NCBI GenBank assembly: GCA_947624525.1
Contig: CANQKT010000048.1
Location: 1 to 53,766, forward strand
Direction: 5' to 3'
Source: an uncultured Clostridia bacterium
GTDB taxonomy: Bacteria > Bacillota > Clostridia > TANB77 > CAG-508
Length of the DNA stretch: 53,766 nt
In this document: positions 27,254 through 37,016 of the stretch, in pieces
Numbering within the stretch: position 1 is the first letter of the stretch
How the letters are laid out: every line of letters starts with the position of its first letter
The notes under the pieces: generated by a model
Told to the model about the DNA's origin: nothing
The model's database searches: none
What the model saw: only the letters and a program-made list of their open reading frames with translations
Made by a program: the position numbers and the translations under genes

Positions 27254-27613
27254 TTAGAATTTTAAACCTGCTTCTCTTGCAGATTCAGCTAATTCTTTAA
27301 TTACACCATGATATATATAACCACTTCTATCAAATACTATTGTTTCAATCTTTTTATCTAAAGCTCTTTTTGCTATTAATGCTCCTACTTCTTTAGCAGC
27401 TTCTTTATTTGAGTGTTTTACTTTTACTTCTTTATCTAAAGTAGATGCACTTACAAGTGTATTTCCAGCAACATCATCCACTATTTGAGCAAATAAATTA
27501 TTATTACTTCTGTATACACATAATCTTGGACATTCTGGTGTTCCACTTACTTTTCTACGAACTCTTATATGTCTTCTTTTTACTTCTGCTTTTCTATTTG
27601 TTTTAGAAACCAT
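27254..27613 (-). CDS. rplR: 50S ribosomal protein uL18
   Basis: The 119 residues read ...[35 protein letters not shown] and the terminal [26 protein letters not shown], both diagnostic of L18, which binds 5S rRNA. 132 bp of AT-rich spacer separate it from rplF upstream. Confidence 0.96.
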   Translation of the reverse strand: MVSKTNRKAEVKRRHIRVRRKVSGTPECPRLCVYRSNNNLFAQIVDDVAGNTLVSASTLDKEVKVKHSNKEAAKEVGALIAKRALDKKIETIVFDRSGYIYHGVIKELAESAREAGLKF

Positions 27614-27745
27614 TTTTTTCTCCTTTCTAACTAATGTAACAGCATTAGTTTTTTCGATTGGCTAATTATTTTTAACAGATTTTTCAATCTTTCATTAAAT
27701 TGTTCTATTATAATTAAATTATCATTACATGAACATAATAATTTT

Positions 27746-28285
27746 TTATTTTTTACCTGCTTTACCTTCTTTTCTTCTAATATGTTCATAATCATATTTA
27801 ATACCTTTACCTCTATATACTTCAGGTGGTCTTTTAGTTCTTACAACAGCTGCTGTTTGACCAACAACCTCTTTGTCTATACCTCTAACTATAATTTGAT
27901 TAGGATTTGGAACCTCAAATGTAATTCCTTCTGGTGCATCCATTTCAACTTGATGAGAATATCCTAAATTCATTACTAATTTTTTACCTTTTAATTGTGC
28001 TCTATATCCAACACCATTAACTTCCAAAGTTTTAGTATATTGGTTTAATACACCTTCAATCATGTTGTTAATTAATGTTCTTGTTAATCCATGTAAACTT
28101 CTGTTTAAAGCTTCATCATTAGGTCTTTTTACTGTAATTACATTACCATCTACAGAAACTTCCATATTTTTATGTAATTCTTTTGTTAAAGTTCCCTTAG
28201 GTCCTTTTACAGTGATAATGTTACCATTTAATGTAACTTCAACACCAGCTGGCACTTCTATAGGTTTATTTCCTATTCTTGACAT
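27746..28285 (-). CDS. rplF: 50S ribosomal protein uL6
   Basis: The 179 residues start at the ATG 28285 ([21 protein letters not shown]) with AAGGAGG before it; the earlier ATG at 28315 has none. The C-terminal half ends [31 protein letters not shown], typical. It is part of the factor-binding site. A palindromic element lies between it and rpsH. Confidence 0.96.
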   Translation of the reverse strand: MSRIGNKPIEVPAGVEVTLNGNIITVKGPKGTLTKELHKNMEVSVDGNVITVKRPNDEALNRSLHGLTRTLINNMIEGVLNQYTKTLEVNGVGYRAQLKGKKLVMNLGYSHQVEMDAPEGITFEVPNPNQIIVRGIDKEVVGQTAAVVRTKRPPEVYRGKGIKYDYEHIRRKEGKAGKK

Positions 28286-28347
28286 GGTTTTTCCTCCTTC
28301 TTTTTTCATTTTCATTTTTTATTTTCAAAGATTTGTTTCCTACATTT

Positions 28348-28455
28348 TTAAGAACCGTTATTTGGTTAGGCAAACCCAGCTAAAAACTTAAACATACGTG
28401 TGTACATCGAAGATTTTTTAGTGAAGGTTAGTGACTCCAAATGGCGATTATTTAA
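28348..28455. repeat. Imperfect palindrome in the rpsH-rplF gap, related to the rplE repeats
   Basis: The ends TTAA.../...TTTAA and inner CTAAAAA/TTTTTTAG, CATACGTGTGTACATCGA form a long stem with interruptions. The arrangement TGTACATCGA-x-stem-x-GTGAAGG mirrors the TGTACATCGA-x-stem-x-ATGAAGC of the 29251 and 29377 copies, but with a different stem sequence on both sides. Confidence 0.6.
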
Positions 28456-28472
28456 AAAATTATTCGGAAATA

Positions 28473-28874
28473 CTACCATACATAAGCTAATACTTCTCCA
28501 CCAAGACCTAATTGTCTTGCTTCTTTATCTGTTTTAATTCCCTTAGATGTAGATATTAATGCTATTCCTAAACCATTTAATACTTGTGGTAATTGGTCCT
28601 TAGAAGCATATACTCTTAAACCTGGTTTACTGATTCTTTTTAAACCATCAATTACTCTACTACCTTTTTCATCATATTTTAAAGTAATTCTTATAACACC
28701 TTGATTATTTTCACTTTTTATTTCTTCTAATGATTTTATGTATCCTTCGTTTAATAGAATATTAGCTATAGCTAATTTCATATTTGATGAAGGAATATCA
28801 ACTGTTTTATGTTTTGAACTATTTGCATTTCTTATTCTTGTTAGCATATCTGCTATTGGATCAGTAGTTATCAA
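28473..28874 (-). CDS. rpsH: 30S ribosomal protein uS8
   Basis: The 133 residues begin [22 protein letters not shown] and end with [31 protein letters not shown], the classical S8 signature. Binds helix 21 of 16S rRNA. Normal length and place. Confidence 0.97.
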   Translation of the reverse strand: MITTDPIADMLTRIRNANSSKHKTVDIPSSNMKLAIANILLNEGYIKSLEEIKSENNQGVIRITLKYDEKGSRVIDGLKRISKPGLRVYASKDQLPQVLNGLGIALISTSKGIKTDKEARQLGLGGEVLAYVW

Positions 28875-29016
28875 TTTCTTAACCTCCTTTTTTTCTATAA
28901 GTATTTATATTAAACTCATTATTTTATACAATATTTTATTTGTTTTATATAGCTTTTATTAATTTCAAAGCAAAACGAGTTTATATCAAACTGTATTTAA
29001 TACTAAGTTTAATATA

Positions 29017-29202
29017 TTACCAACTTGCTTTTTTAACACCTGGAATTTCACCTTTGTGTGCTAATTCTCTAAAACATACACGGCAAATTCCAAATTTTCT
29101 AATATATGCATGTGGACGTCCACATATTTTACATCTGTTGTATTCGCGTGTAGAATATTTTTGAGTTTTTTGTTGTTTAACTTTTAAAGATTTCTTAGCC
29201 AT
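29017..29202 (-). CDS. rpsZ: 30S ribosomal protein uS14, zinc type
   Basis: This 61-residue short form of S14 has CKIC and CRVC zinc ligands. It starts [23 protein letters not shown] and ends [12 protein letters not shown]. Between rplE and rpsH as usual. Together with zinc-type L36 it shows a zinc-dependent set here. Confidence 0.96.
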   Translation of the reverse strand: MAKKSLKVKQQKTQKYSTREYNRCKICGRPHAYIRKFGICRVCFRELAHKGEIPGVKKASW

Positions 29203-29250
29203 GAATTTCTCCTTTCTTCTTAACTAATACTTTAATCAGATTTCTTTAAG

Positions 29251-29488
29251 ATTAATTAAAAGTAGTGAGATGTGCATTTTTGCGAGTTAGTCAAGACGAA
29301 GGTGTACGTTTGTACATCGAGGTTTGACTAATGAAGCGAAAATGTGCAGATTACTGCTTTTAACTAATTTCTTAAAATTAATTAAAAGTAGTGAGATGTG
29401 CATTTTTGCGAGTTAGTCAAGACGAAGGTGTACGTTTGTACATCGAGGTTTGACTAATGAAGCGAAAATGTGCAGATTACTGCTTTTA
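29251..29488. repeat. Tandem duplication of a ~112-bp palindromic element after rplE
   Basis: Copies at 29251-29362 and 29377-29488 (offset 126 bp) are identical or nearly so by eye. Each is an imperfect palindrome, TTAATTAAAAG at one end and CTTTTAATTAA-like at the other, with inner stem TTAGTCAA/TTGACTAA and apical TGTAC GTTT GTACA. The second copy abuts the rplE stop. No coding frame; it lies within the operon. Confidence 0.85.
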
Positions 29489-29489
29489 A

Positions 29490-30029
29490 TTAATTTTTGA
29501 ATGGCATTCCTAATAATGTTAATAGCTCTTTAGCTTCTTCGTCTGTTTGAGCTGTTGTAACAAATATTATATCCATACCTCTAATTTTGTCGATTTTGTC
29601 ATATTCAATTTCAGGGAATATTAATTGTTCCTTAACACCCATTGAATAATTTCCTCTTCCGTCAAAAGAATTAGCAGAAACACCTCTAAAATCTCTAACT
29701 CTTGGAAGTGCTACATTGAATAGTTTGTATGCGAAATCATACATTTTTCCTTTTCTTAAAGTAACTTTACATCCAATGTTAACTCCTTCTCTTAACTTAA
29801 ATGCAGCGATAGCTTTTTTAGATTTTGTTATAATTGGCTTTTGTCCAGTGATTATACTTAAATCATTTACTGCATTTTCTAATGATTTAGGATTTTCTTT
29901 TGTATCACCTAAACCAATATTAATAACTATTTTATCAAGTTTTGGAACCTGCATAATTGATGTATAATTAAATTTTTTCATCATTGCTGGTATAACTTCT
30001 TTTTCATATTGTTCTTTTAATTTTTCCAT
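29490..30029 (-). CDS. rplE: 50S ribosomal protein uL5
   Basis: The 179 residues include [13 protein letters not shown] near the N-terminus, [23 protein letters not shown] in the middle, and a final [17 protein letters not shown]. All typical; binds 5S rRNA and contacts tRNA. 23 bp after rplX. Followed by the duplicated palindrome. Confidence 0.97.
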   Translation of the reverse strand: MEKLKEQYEKEVIPAMMKKFNYTSIMQVPKLDKIVINIGLGDTKENPKSLENAVNDLSIITGQKPIITKSKKAIAAFKLREGVNIGCKVTLRKGKMYDFAYKLFNVALPRVRDFRGVSANSFDGRGNYSMGVKEQLIFPEIEYDKIDKIRGMDIIFVTTAQTDEEAKELLTLLGMPFKN

Positions 30030-30052
30030 AAGTCCTCAATAGACCTCCTTTC

Positions 30053-30364
30053 TTATTTTATTTTAGCACCACATTTTTTACAAACACGTACTTTGTTTTC
30101 TTTATCCATTTCAAATCCAATTCTTGTTGATTTACCACATTTTGGACATACAACATTTAACTTGCTTGCATGCATTGGGAATTCTGAAACTATTATTCCA
30201 CTTTCATCCCCTTGTCTTCTAGCTTTAACATGTTTTGTTTTTTGATTAACACCTTTTACAAGTACCTTTTGTGTTTTTGGTAATACTTCTAAAACTTCTC
30301 CAGTTTTACCTTTATCATTCCCTGATAAAACCTTAACTGTATCGCCTTTTTTTATTTTTAACAT
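30053..30364 (-). CDS. rplX: 50S ribosomal protein uL24
   Basis: The 103 residues from the ATG at 30364 (MLKIKKGDTVKVLSGNDKGKTG) follow GAGGTG; the frame upstream has no site. The KOW fold is followed by a four-Cys zinc ribbon, CPKC...CKKC, usual in the zinc-binding L24 of Firmicutes. An assembly initiator of the 50S subunit. Confidence 0.96.
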   Translation of the reverse strand: MLKIKKGDTVKVLSGNDKGKTGEVLEVLPKTQKVLVKGVNQKTKHVKARRQGDESGIIVSEFPMHASKLNVVCPKCGKSTRIGFEMDKENKVRVCKKCGAKIK

Positions 30365-30488
30365 TATTTTTTTCACCTCTTTATTAGAAAATTTTCTTTG
30401 ATTTCTCACCGAAACTCTTTTCTAGTTGGTAATACAGAATTCTTTATAATTTTGCACCTCTAATCTGCAAATAATCTATGAATATAGA

Positions 30489-30857
30489 TTAAAGAACCTC
30501 TGGAGCTAATGATAAGATTTTCATATAATTTTTATCTCTTAATTCTCTAGCTATTGGCCCAAATATACGAGTTCCTTTTGGAGTACCATCTTCTTTTAAT
30601 ATAACAGCAGCATTTTCATCAAATCTTATATAAGAACCATCCGCTCTTTTTGTAGGTTTTACAGTTCTTACTACAACTGCTTTTACTACATCACCTTTTT
30701 TTACAACGCCACCTGGTGTAGCTGTTTTTACAGAAGCAACTATTACATCTCCAACTTTTGCATATTTTCTATAAGAACCACCTAAACATCTAATAACCAT
30801 TATTTCTTTAGCACCTGTGTTGTCAGCTACTTTTAATATTGATTGTTGTTGTACCAT
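30489..30857 (-). CDS. rplN: 50S ribosomal protein uL14
   Basis: The 122 residues are [31 protein letters not shown]..., then [26 protein letters not shown] and [24 protein letters not shown]. Complete and highly conserved. Follows rpsQ. Confidence 0.97.
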   Translation of the reverse strand: MVQQQSILKVADNTGAKEIMVIRCLGGSYRKYAKVGDVIVASVKTATPGGVVKKGDVVKAVVVRTVKPTKRADGSYIRFDENAAVILKEDGTPKGTRIFGPIARELRDKNYMKILSLAPEVL

Positions 30858-30902
30858 TTAGTAATTCCCTCCTTTTATAAATCATTTTTACTCTTAAATA
30901 AA

Positions 30903-31166
30903 TTATTTTATTATTGCCTTTTCAACTATTTCAACTACTCTCCATCTTTTATCTTTTGATAGAGGTCTTGTTTCCATAACTTTTACCTTGTCTCCAACTT
31001 GGCATTCATTGTTTTCATCATGAGCTTTTAGCTTATAAGTTCTTTTTTGGATTTTGCTATATATTTTGTGTTTTTCGTTTGTCTCAACAGCAACTACAAC
31101 TGTTTTATCCATTTTATTAGAAACAACTATACCAACCATCACTTTACGAAGATTTCTTTCTTCCAT
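30903..31166 (-). CDS. rpsQ: 30S ribosomal protein uS17
   Basis: The 87-residue OB fold has [22 protein letters not shown] and the later [34 protein letters not shown]. It lies between rpmC and rplN. Standard length. Confidence 0.97.
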   Translation of the reverse strand: MEERNLRKVMVGIVVSNKMDKTVVVAVETNEKHKIYSKIQKRTYKLKAHDENNECQVGDKVKVMETRPLSKDKRWRVVEIVEKAIIK

Positions 31167-31255
31167 GTTACAATCTCCTTTCCTAGACTTGTTTTATCTT
31201 AACTTTCAATACTCTATATAAAATACATTGCAATAAAATACTTTATAAATTATAA

Positions 31256-31456
31256 TTACTTATTTTCAGCTATTTCTCTACTTCTTAATTCTGTTTTTAC
31301 TCTAGCTATATTTCTTCTTACTTCTCTAATTTTCATAGGATTGTCTAAACCATTTGTTTTTGATGAAAATCTTAATTTGAATAATTCTGATTTTAATTCT
31401 CCTAATTCTTTTTCTAGATCAGCTGAAGACATTTCTCTAATCTTATTTATTTTCAT
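31256..31456 (-). CDS. rpmC: 50S ribosomal protein uL29
   Basis: The frame is [36 protein letters not shown]..., 66 residues from 31456; ATGs at 31459 and 31468 are alternative starts, all near the AGGTGG site. The gene overlaps the 3' end of rplP in another frame, implying translational coupling. Exit-tunnel protein. Confidence 0.95.
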   Translation of the reverse strand: MKINKIREMSSADLEKELGELKSELFKLRFSSKTNGLDNPMKIREVRRNIARVKTELRSREIAENK

Positions 31457-31886
31457 CATTATCACCACCTAATTCAGATTCCTTTTTTACAAATTTAGTT
31501 TTAACAGCTAATTTATTAGCTCCTAATCTTAAAGCTTCTCTTGCAGTATCTTCTGGAACACCTGCAATTTCAAACATTACTCTACCTGGTTTAACAACTG
31601 CAACCCAGTAAGTAACAGCACCTTTACCTTTACCCATACGAGTACCGATACCTTTATTTGTTATTGGTTTGTCTGGAAATATTTTTATCCAAACTTTACC
31701 ACCTCTTTTGATATAACGAGTCATAGCAACACGGGCAGCTTCTATTTGATTAGAAGTAATTAACCCTCCTTCAATTGCTTGAATACCATATTCTCCATCA
31801 GTAACTTTATTACCTCTTGTTGCTTTACCTCTCATTCTACCTTTTTGTTGTTTTCTATATTTTGTTCTATTTGGCATTAATGGCAT
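31443..31886 (-). CDS. rplP: 50S ribosomal protein uL16
   Basis: The 147 residues begin [22 protein letters not shown]; the GGAGGAG site is best placed for the first ATG, which overlaps the rpsC stop (TAATG). Middle: [27 protein letters not shown]. The C-terminus has an acidic tail ([12 protein letters not shown]). Close to the A-site tRNA. Confidence 0.96.
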   Translation of the reverse strand: MPLMPNRTKYRKQQKGRMRGKATRGNKVTDGEYGIQAIEGGLITSNQIEAARVAMTRYIKRGGKVWIKIFPDKPITNKGIGTRMGKGKGAVTYWVAVVKPGRVMFEIAGVPEDTAREALRLGANKLAVKTKFVKKESELGGDNDENK

Positions 31887-32548
31887 TATTTTTCTCCTCC
31901 TTCCACTGTTGCTTTTTTAGCTGGAAGAACTTCTCCTTTATAAATCCAAACTTTAACACCTATTTTTCCATATGTTGTATCTGCTTCAGCAAATCCATAA
32001 TCAATATCAGCTCTTAAAGTTTGAAGTGGAATTGTACCTTCTTTATAGAATTCAGTTCTAGCCATGTCTGCTCCACCAAGTCTTCCAGATACAGCAGTTT
32101 TAATTCCTAAAGCACCTGCTTTCATAGTTTTTTGCATACATTGTTTCATAGCTCTTCTGAATGAAATTCTTCTTTCTAATTGTCCTGCTATGTTTTCTGC
32201 AACTAATTGTGCATCAACATCAACATTCTTCACCTCAACGATATTTAAATTAACTTCTTTGTTTATCATTTTTTCTAATTCGTTTTTTAATGTTTCAGCA
32301 TAATTTCCACCTTTACCAATTACTAAACCTGGTTTTGCTGTGTAAACATTAACTCTAACAAATTTAGCAGTTCTTTCAATTTCAATTTTTGAAATTCCGC
32401 TAACATATAATTTCTTTTTAACATATTTACGAATTTTGTTATCTTCTACTAGATAGTCTCCAAAATGTTTTGAATCTGCATACCATTTTGAACTCCAATC
32501 TTTAATAACGCCAACTCTTAATCCATGTGGATCCATTTTTTGTCCCAT
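31886..32548 (-). CDS. rpsC: 30S ribosomal protein uS3
   Basis: The 220 residues start [18 protein letters not shown]. The KH domain is centred on GKGG ([13 protein letters not shown]). C-terminal part: [31 protein letters not shown]. mRNA entry-pore protein. Its last base overlaps the rplP start. Confidence 0.97.
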   Translation of the reverse strand: MGQKMDPHGLRVGVIKDWSSKWYADSKHFGDYLVEDNKIRKYVKKKLYVSGISKIEIERTAKFVRVNVYTAKPGLVIGKGGNYAETLKNELEKMINKEVNLNIVEVKNVDVDAQLVAENIAGQLERRISFRRAMKQCMQKTMKAGALGIKTAVSGRLGGADMARTEFYKEGTIPLQTLRADIDYGFAEADTTYGKIGVKVWIYKGEVLPAKKATVEGGEK

Positions 32549-32569
32549 GTTAATTATTCCTCCTTCCCA

Positions 32570-32932
32570 TTACGCTCTTTCTCTTAATACTATTGTAATA
32601 TGACTTGTTCTTTTTCTAATTCTAACAGCTGAACCTTTTGCAGCTGGTCTAATTCTTTTCATTGTTGGACCTTGATTTGCATAAATTTCAGCTATATATA
32701 ATTTATTAGATGCCATATTATGGTTGTTTTCAGCATTTGCAATTGCTGACTTTAATAATTTCTCTAATATTTCAGATGCAGCTTTAGGTGTGAATTTAAC
32801 TATAGCTAAAGCTTCTTTAACATCTTTTCCTCTTATTAAATCTGCTACTATTTTAACTTTTCTAGCTGAAATTCTAGCATTTTTAAGAGTTGCTACTGCT
32901 TCTGGAACTATAACTTCTTGCATTTCTTCCAC
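32570..32932 (-). CDS. rplV: 50S ribosomal protein uL22
   Basis: GTG start at 32932 with GGAGG before it. The 120 residues include [28 protein letters not shown] and a tunnel loop near [29 protein letters not shown]. The N-terminus is slightly longer than in Bacillus ([11 protein letters not shown]). An ATG three codons on is an alternative. Confidence 0.95.
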   Translation of the reverse strand: MEEMQEVIVPEAVATLKNARISARKVKIVADLIRGKDVKEALAIVKFTPKAASEILEKLLKSAIANAENNHNMASNKLYIAEIYANQGPTMKRIRPAAKGSAVRIRKRTSHITIVLRERA

Positions 32933-32963
32933 TTTATTTACCTCCTTATTTATTTAAGAAATT

Positions 32964-33239
32964 TTATTTTTTTGTTGTTTTGTCTCCTGCGTGTCCTCTA
33001 TATGTTCTTGTAGGAGCAAATTCTCCTAATTTATGTCCTATCATTTCTTCTGATATATAAACAGGTACATGTTTTCTACCATCATGAACAGCTATTGTGT
33101 GTCCAACCATTTGTGGATATATAGTAGAAGCTCTTGACCATGTTTTTAGAACTGTTTTTTCTCCAGTTTCATTCATTGCTTCGATTCTCTTTAATAATTC
33201 TGGAGCAATGTAAGGCATTTTCTTACTTGATCTTGACAT
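32964..33239 (-). CDS. rpsS: 30S ribosomal protein uS19
   Basis: The 91 residues include [30 protein letters not shown] and [24 protein letters not shown]. Standard. Head protein at the B1 bridge. Lies between rplB and rplV. Confidence 0.97.
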   Translation of the reverse strand: MSRSSKKMPYIAPELLKRIEAMNETGEKTVLKTWSRASTIYPQMVGHTIAVHDGRKHVPVYISEEMIGHKLGEFAPTRTYRGHAGDKTTKK

Positions 33240-33333
33240 AATTTCTTTTTCCCTCCTTAATTTAGCTTATCTTTGCTTCAACTCTACAACCATTTTGAAT
33301 TTCTGGTTGTATAATATATTTATAAAAGTAATT

Positions 33334-34161
33334 CTATTTTCTTCTCTTAACAATAAACTTATCAGATTGTTTATTTTTCTTTCTTGTTTTATATCCAAGT
33401 GCTGGTTTACCCCAAGGAGTCATTGGACCTGCGTGTCCTACAGGAGCTCTACCTTCACCACCACCATGAGGGTGATCATTAGGGTTCATTACAGAACCTC
33501 TAACTTCAGGTCTTTTACCTAAATGTCTTGTTCTTCCTGCTTTTCCTAATTTGACATTTTCATGGTCTGAATTTCCTACAGTTCCTATTGTAGCTCTACA
33601 TACAGCCATTATTAATCTCATTTCTCCAGATGGTAATCTAACATGAGCATATTTTCCCTCTTTAGCCATTAATTGAGCCTCTTGACCAGCTGCTCTAACT
33701 AATTTTCCACCTTGACCTGGATTTAATTCGATATTATGAATCATAGTACCTACTGGAATGTTTTCAATTTTCATGCAATTTCCTGGTTTGATATCAGCTT
33801 TTTCTCCTGATATTACTTTATCTCCATCTTTTAATCCGATTGGAGCTAAAATATATGATTTTGTTCCATCTTCATATTCTATTAATGCGATATTTGCACT
33901 TCTGTTTGGATCATATTCGATTCCTATAACAGTTGCAGGCATATCATCTTTTCTTCTTTTAAAATCTACTAATCTGTATTTTTGTCTGTTTCCTCCACCT
34001 TGATGTCTAACAGTGATTCTACCATATGAGTTTCTTCCTGCATTTTTCTTTTTTGTTGTTAATAAAGATTTTTCAGGAGTTGATTTTGTGATTTCATCAA
34101 ATGTAGAAACTGTCATATTTCTTAGTGATGGAGTTGTTGGTCTAAAATGTTTCATTCCCAT
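33334..34161 (-). CDS. rplB: 50S ribosomal protein uL2
   Basis: The 275 residues have the peptidyl-transferase-associated segment [22 protein letters not shown] with the conserved His, and an RLVDFKRRK stretch in the N-domain. GGAGAG is at good distance before the ATG. Normal length. Confidence 0.97.
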   Translation of the reverse strand: MGMKHFRPTTPSLRNMTVSTFDEITKSTPEKSLLTTKKKNAGRNSYGRITVRHQGGGNRQKYRLVDFKRRKDDMPATVIGIEYDPNRSANIALIEYEDGTKSYILAPIGLKDGDKVISGEKADIKPGNCMKIENIPVGTMIHNIELNPGQGGKLVRAAGQEAQLMAKEGKYAHVRLPSGEMRLIMAVCRATIGTVGNSDHENVKLGKAGRTRHLGKRPEVRGSVMNPNDHPHGGGEGRAPVGHAGPMTPWGKPALGYKTRKKNKQSDKFIVKRRK

Positions 34162-34252
34162 TTTTTATTCTCTCCTTTAATATTTTTTGATAGATTTTTT
34201 CCTGCTCTATCTGCAGATATTTTTTTATTCGGGTTATTGAATACCCCCATGA

Positions 34253-34600
34253 CTATGCACCCATAAATTCTTCAATAGAATCTTTATATTTTTTAGAAAC
34301 TTTTTTAACTTTTCCACCTTCAGCAAGATATGTTTCTTCAGATGGGTTTGTATCTATAGTAACTATAGCCTTTTTCCAATCTGGTGTTTTTCCAACATTT
34401 CTTCCTACTCTTCTTGTTTTTCCGCTAACATTAATTGTATTAACTTTTAAAACTTTAACTTCAAATAGTTTTTCTACAGCATTAGCTATATCAACTTTTG
34501 TAGCTTTTTTATTTACTTTGAAAGTGTATTTACCTTCTTGTAATCCATCATTACTCTTTTCAGTAACTACTGGAGCAATTATAATATCTTCTGGCATCAT
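34253..34600 (-). CDS. rplW: 50S ribosomal protein uL23
   Basis: The 115 residues begin [20 protein letters not shown] and include [31 protein letters not shown], typical. The C-terminus is 15-20 residues longer than Bacillus L23. The start overlaps the rplD stop (TAATG). Docks SRP and trigger factor at the tunnel exit. Confidence 0.95.
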   Translation of the reverse strand: MMPEDIIIAPVVTEKSNDGLQEGKYTFKVNKKATKVDIANAVEKLFEVKVLKVNTINVSGKTRRVGRNVGKTPDWKKAIVTIDTNPSEETYLAEGGKVKKVSKKYKDSIEEFMGA

Positions 34601-35223
34601 TATGCATACACCTCCTCTAATTTTTTAACAGTATCTAAAGTTACTACTAAATTTTTGTATTTTAATAAATCATAAACATTTATTGTATTTACTAAAGATG
34701 TTTTAACACCTTCAATATTTCTAGCTGATTTTTGAACATTTTCATTCTTTTCAGGTAATAATATTAATGATTTTCCTTCAACTTTTAAGTTGTTTAATGC
34801 ATTTACCATTTGTTTTGTTTTAATTTCATTGAATGCAAATGTATCTACAACTGTTAATTCATTTTCTAATACTTTAGAACTTAATAAAGATCTTATTGCT
34901 AATCTCTTTTCTTTTTTATTAACTGTATATTTGTATGAACGAGGTTTTGGACCTAAAGCTATACCACCTTTTATCCATTGTGGAGCTCTTATGCTTCCTT
35001 GTCTTGCTCTACCTGTTCCTTTTTGTCTCCATGGTTTTCTACCACCACCACGAACTTCTGCTCTTGTTTTTGTGCTTTGAGTACCTTGTCTTTGATTAGC
35101 TAGATAGTTAACTAATACACTATGTACTACAGCTTCGTTTGGTTCAATTCCAAATACTTCTTCTTTTAAGTCTACACTTGAAACTTTTTTACCTTCAACA
35201 TTATATACGTCTATACTAGGCAT
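34600..35223 (-). CDS. rplD: 50S ribosomal protein uL4
   Basis: The 207 residues have the extended loop [36 protein letters not shown] region ([19 protein letters not shown]). In E. coli L4 represses its own S10 operon by binding the leader; whether it does so here is unknown, though a long structured leader exists. Confidence 0.96.
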   Translation of the reverse strand: MPSIDVYNVEGKKVSSVDLKEEVFGIEPNEAVVHSVLVNYLANQRQGTQSTKTRAEVRGGGRKPWRQKGTGRARQGSIRAPQWIKGGIALGPKPRSYKYTVNKKEKRLAIRSLLSSKVLENELTVVDTFAFNEIKTKQMVNALNNLKVEGKSLILLPEKNENVQKSARNIEGVKTSLVNTINVYDLLKYKNLVVTLDTVKKLEEVYA

Positions 35224-35240
35224 TTCTTAATCCTCCTTCC

Positions 35241-35867
35241 TTATGCTTTTACGCTCTTTCTAATTTTTAATATTGCACCTTTAGCACCTGGTACACTACC
35301 TTTTACTAATAGCACATTTTTATCCATATCAACTTTTACAACATCTAAATTTTGTATTGTAACTGTTACTCTTCCCATATGTCCTGGTAATTTTTTACCT
35401 TTGAAAACTCTACCTGGAGTAGATGTTGGTCCCATTGAACCTGGTCTTCTATGATACATAGAACCATGACCCATAGGTCCTCTTGATTGTCCATGACGTT
35501 TAATAACACCTTGGAATCCTTTTCCTTTTGTTGTTCCTTGAACATCAATCTTATCTCCGATTTCAAAGCTGTCAGCTTTAATTTCTGTTCCAACTGCTAC
35601 ATCTTCGAAATCATCCACTCTAAACTCTCTTAGATGTTTTTTAGAAGCAATATTTGCTTTTGCAAAATGTCCTTTTTCTGGTTTATTAATTTTAGATTCT
35701 TTTACATCTTCGAATCCTAATTGGATAGCATTGTATCCATCAGTTTCAACTGTTTTTACTTGTGCTACTACACAAGGACCAGCTTCAATGACTGTTACTG
35801 GAATAACTTTTCCTTGTTCATCAAATATTTGTGTCATTCCAACTTTTTTTCCTATAATTGTTTTCAT
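35241..35867 (-). CDS. rplC: 50S ribosomal protein uL3
   Basis: The 208 residues begin [31 protein letters not shown] and include [26 protein letters not shown], the loop reaching the peptidyl-transferase centre. A 255-bp spacer to rpsJ contains a small hairpin GGCTGAT/ATCAGC near 35890 and no gene. Confidence 0.96.
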   Translation of the reverse strand: MKTIIGKKVGMTQIFDEQGKVIPVTVIEAGPCVVAQVKTVETDGYNAIQLGFEDVKESKINKPEKGHFAKANIASKKHLREFRVDDFEDVAVGTEIKADSFEIGDKIDVQGTTKGKGFQGVIKRHGQSRGPMGHGSMYHRRPGSMGPTSTPGRVFKGKKLPGHMGRVTVTIQNLDVVKVDMDKNVLLVKGSVPGAKGAILKIRKSVKA

Positions 35868-36122
35868 TTTTAAATTTCCTCCTAACTATTGGCTGATATT
35901 TTTTCAATCAGCTTGGTTTTGATTTGCCTTCTTAAACTTTATCTCTATACGAATTTTCTCATACATATATACACTAATTTTTGTATATACTCATGTGTAA
36001 ATCACATATGAATTTATATTTATAAGAAAACATTTTGAACTTTAAAGTTATAGTTCTAACTAATAATCTTATTCATTTATCTTTTGCTACGCTTTAAAAA
36101 CTACATAAATTAAAATTAAAGA

Positions 36123-36455
36123 TTATAATTTGATTTCAATATCTACACCTGCAGGTAATTCAACTTTCATTAAAGTATCTACAGTTTTTTGTGTTGGATA
36201 AAGAATATCTATAACTCTTTTATGTGTTCTCATTTCAAATTGTTCTCTTGAATCTTTGTCTTTGTGTGGAGAACGTAAAATTGTTATAATCTCCTTTTCT
36301 GTTGGTAGTGGAATAGGACCTGAAACTTTTGCTCCTGTTTTTTTAGCAGTATCTACTATTTTTTCAGCAGACTGTTCTAATACTACATGATCATAAGCTT
36401 TTAATCTTATTCTGATTTTTTCGCTTGCTACCGCATTTCCTGTTACTGTTGCCAT
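36123..36455 (-). CDS. rpsJ: 30S ribosomal protein uS10
   Basis: The 110 residues have an N-terminal extension of about eight ([13 protein letters not shown]) before [29 protein letters not shown]. Core: [19 protein letters not shown]. First gene of the S10 operon, following a long leader and a consensus promoter. Confidence 0.96.
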   Translation of the reverse strand: MATVTGNAVASEKIRIRLKAYDHVVLEQSAEKIVDTAKKTGAKVSGPIPLPTEKEIITILRSPHKDKDSREQFEMRTHKRVIDILYPTQKTVDTLMKVELPAGVDIEIKL

Positions 36456-36803
36456 GTAAATTTCCCTCCTTAAAAATATTTTTTATTTTGGTCGGAAGTT
36501 ATAAACGCACCCTGGTGTTTTGTTAAACTCTAATATTTAAACCCAAGTTTTGCATGATGTATCTTGGGATAAGTGCATGACGTTCTGACAATAAAAAATA
36601 TGCTTTCATATTTGGCATTATAATTACAGATTAATTACTTTGCTTCATATATTTTAAAGCATTTTTTATCTTTCGAAAGTCTAAATATTTTTAATAACTT
36701 ACCGCCTGGTCTAAGCCACGACATACTCCATAAGAGTTCCCTCCAACCCTTGTTATCTCAAAGGCTGTAGCCACATCTTACTTCATCGCTAATCTTACAT
36801 GCC
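36456..36803 (-). promoter_or_regulatory. Structured leader of the S10 operon
   Basis: The 350-nt untranslated leader before rpsJ has a G-rich proximal block (about 36700-36800 on the minus strand) with possible hairpins CCTT/AAGG, ACTC/GAGT and GGC/GCC. A distal imperfect palindrome at 36490-36590 contains inner CCCAAG/CTTGGG. The four GTAAG repeats in the proximal block are striking. It is not a riboswitch class I recognise. A regulatory role in ribosomal protein synthesis is inferred. Confidence 0.55.
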
Positions 36804-36808
36804 TTACT

Positions 36809-36837
36809 ATTATATACTGATTTATATAGAAAGTCAA
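36809..36837 (-). promoter_or_regulatory. Sigma-A promoter of the S10-spc-alpha operon
   Basis: A near-consensus -35 TTGACT (36832-36837) and -10 TATAAT (36809-36814) have exact 17-bp spacing, the strongest promoter in the window, as expected for some 25 translation genes. Confidence 0.8.
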
Positions 36838-36899
36838 CAATTTTTTTGTTTTTTCATATATTTTTTATTTCTCTCGGCAACATATTATGGAAAATTCAA

Positions 36900-36940
36900 G
36901 CACTTAAACTGTAACATTTCTATCGTTACAGTTTAAGTGC
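36900..36940. terminator. Hairpin downstream of the cyclophilin gene
   Basis: Perfect 16-bp arms GCACTTAAACTGTAAC and complement with a 9-nt loop lie between the cyclophilin stop and the S10 promoter. A moderate T-rich flank on the minus side suggests a terminator. Confidence 0.7.
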
Positions 36941-37016
36941 CCCTGCAAATGACCAGTAATATAACTATTGAATTTTAGAATTTATTTCAAAAGTGTTAGA
37001 TCTCATAAACACTTTT

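Noticed and set aside
29251..29488. Possible CRISPR array
   Set aside because: Only two long copies of about 112 bp with a 14-bp interval; each is a palindrome, there are no variable spacers of constant length, and no cas genes.
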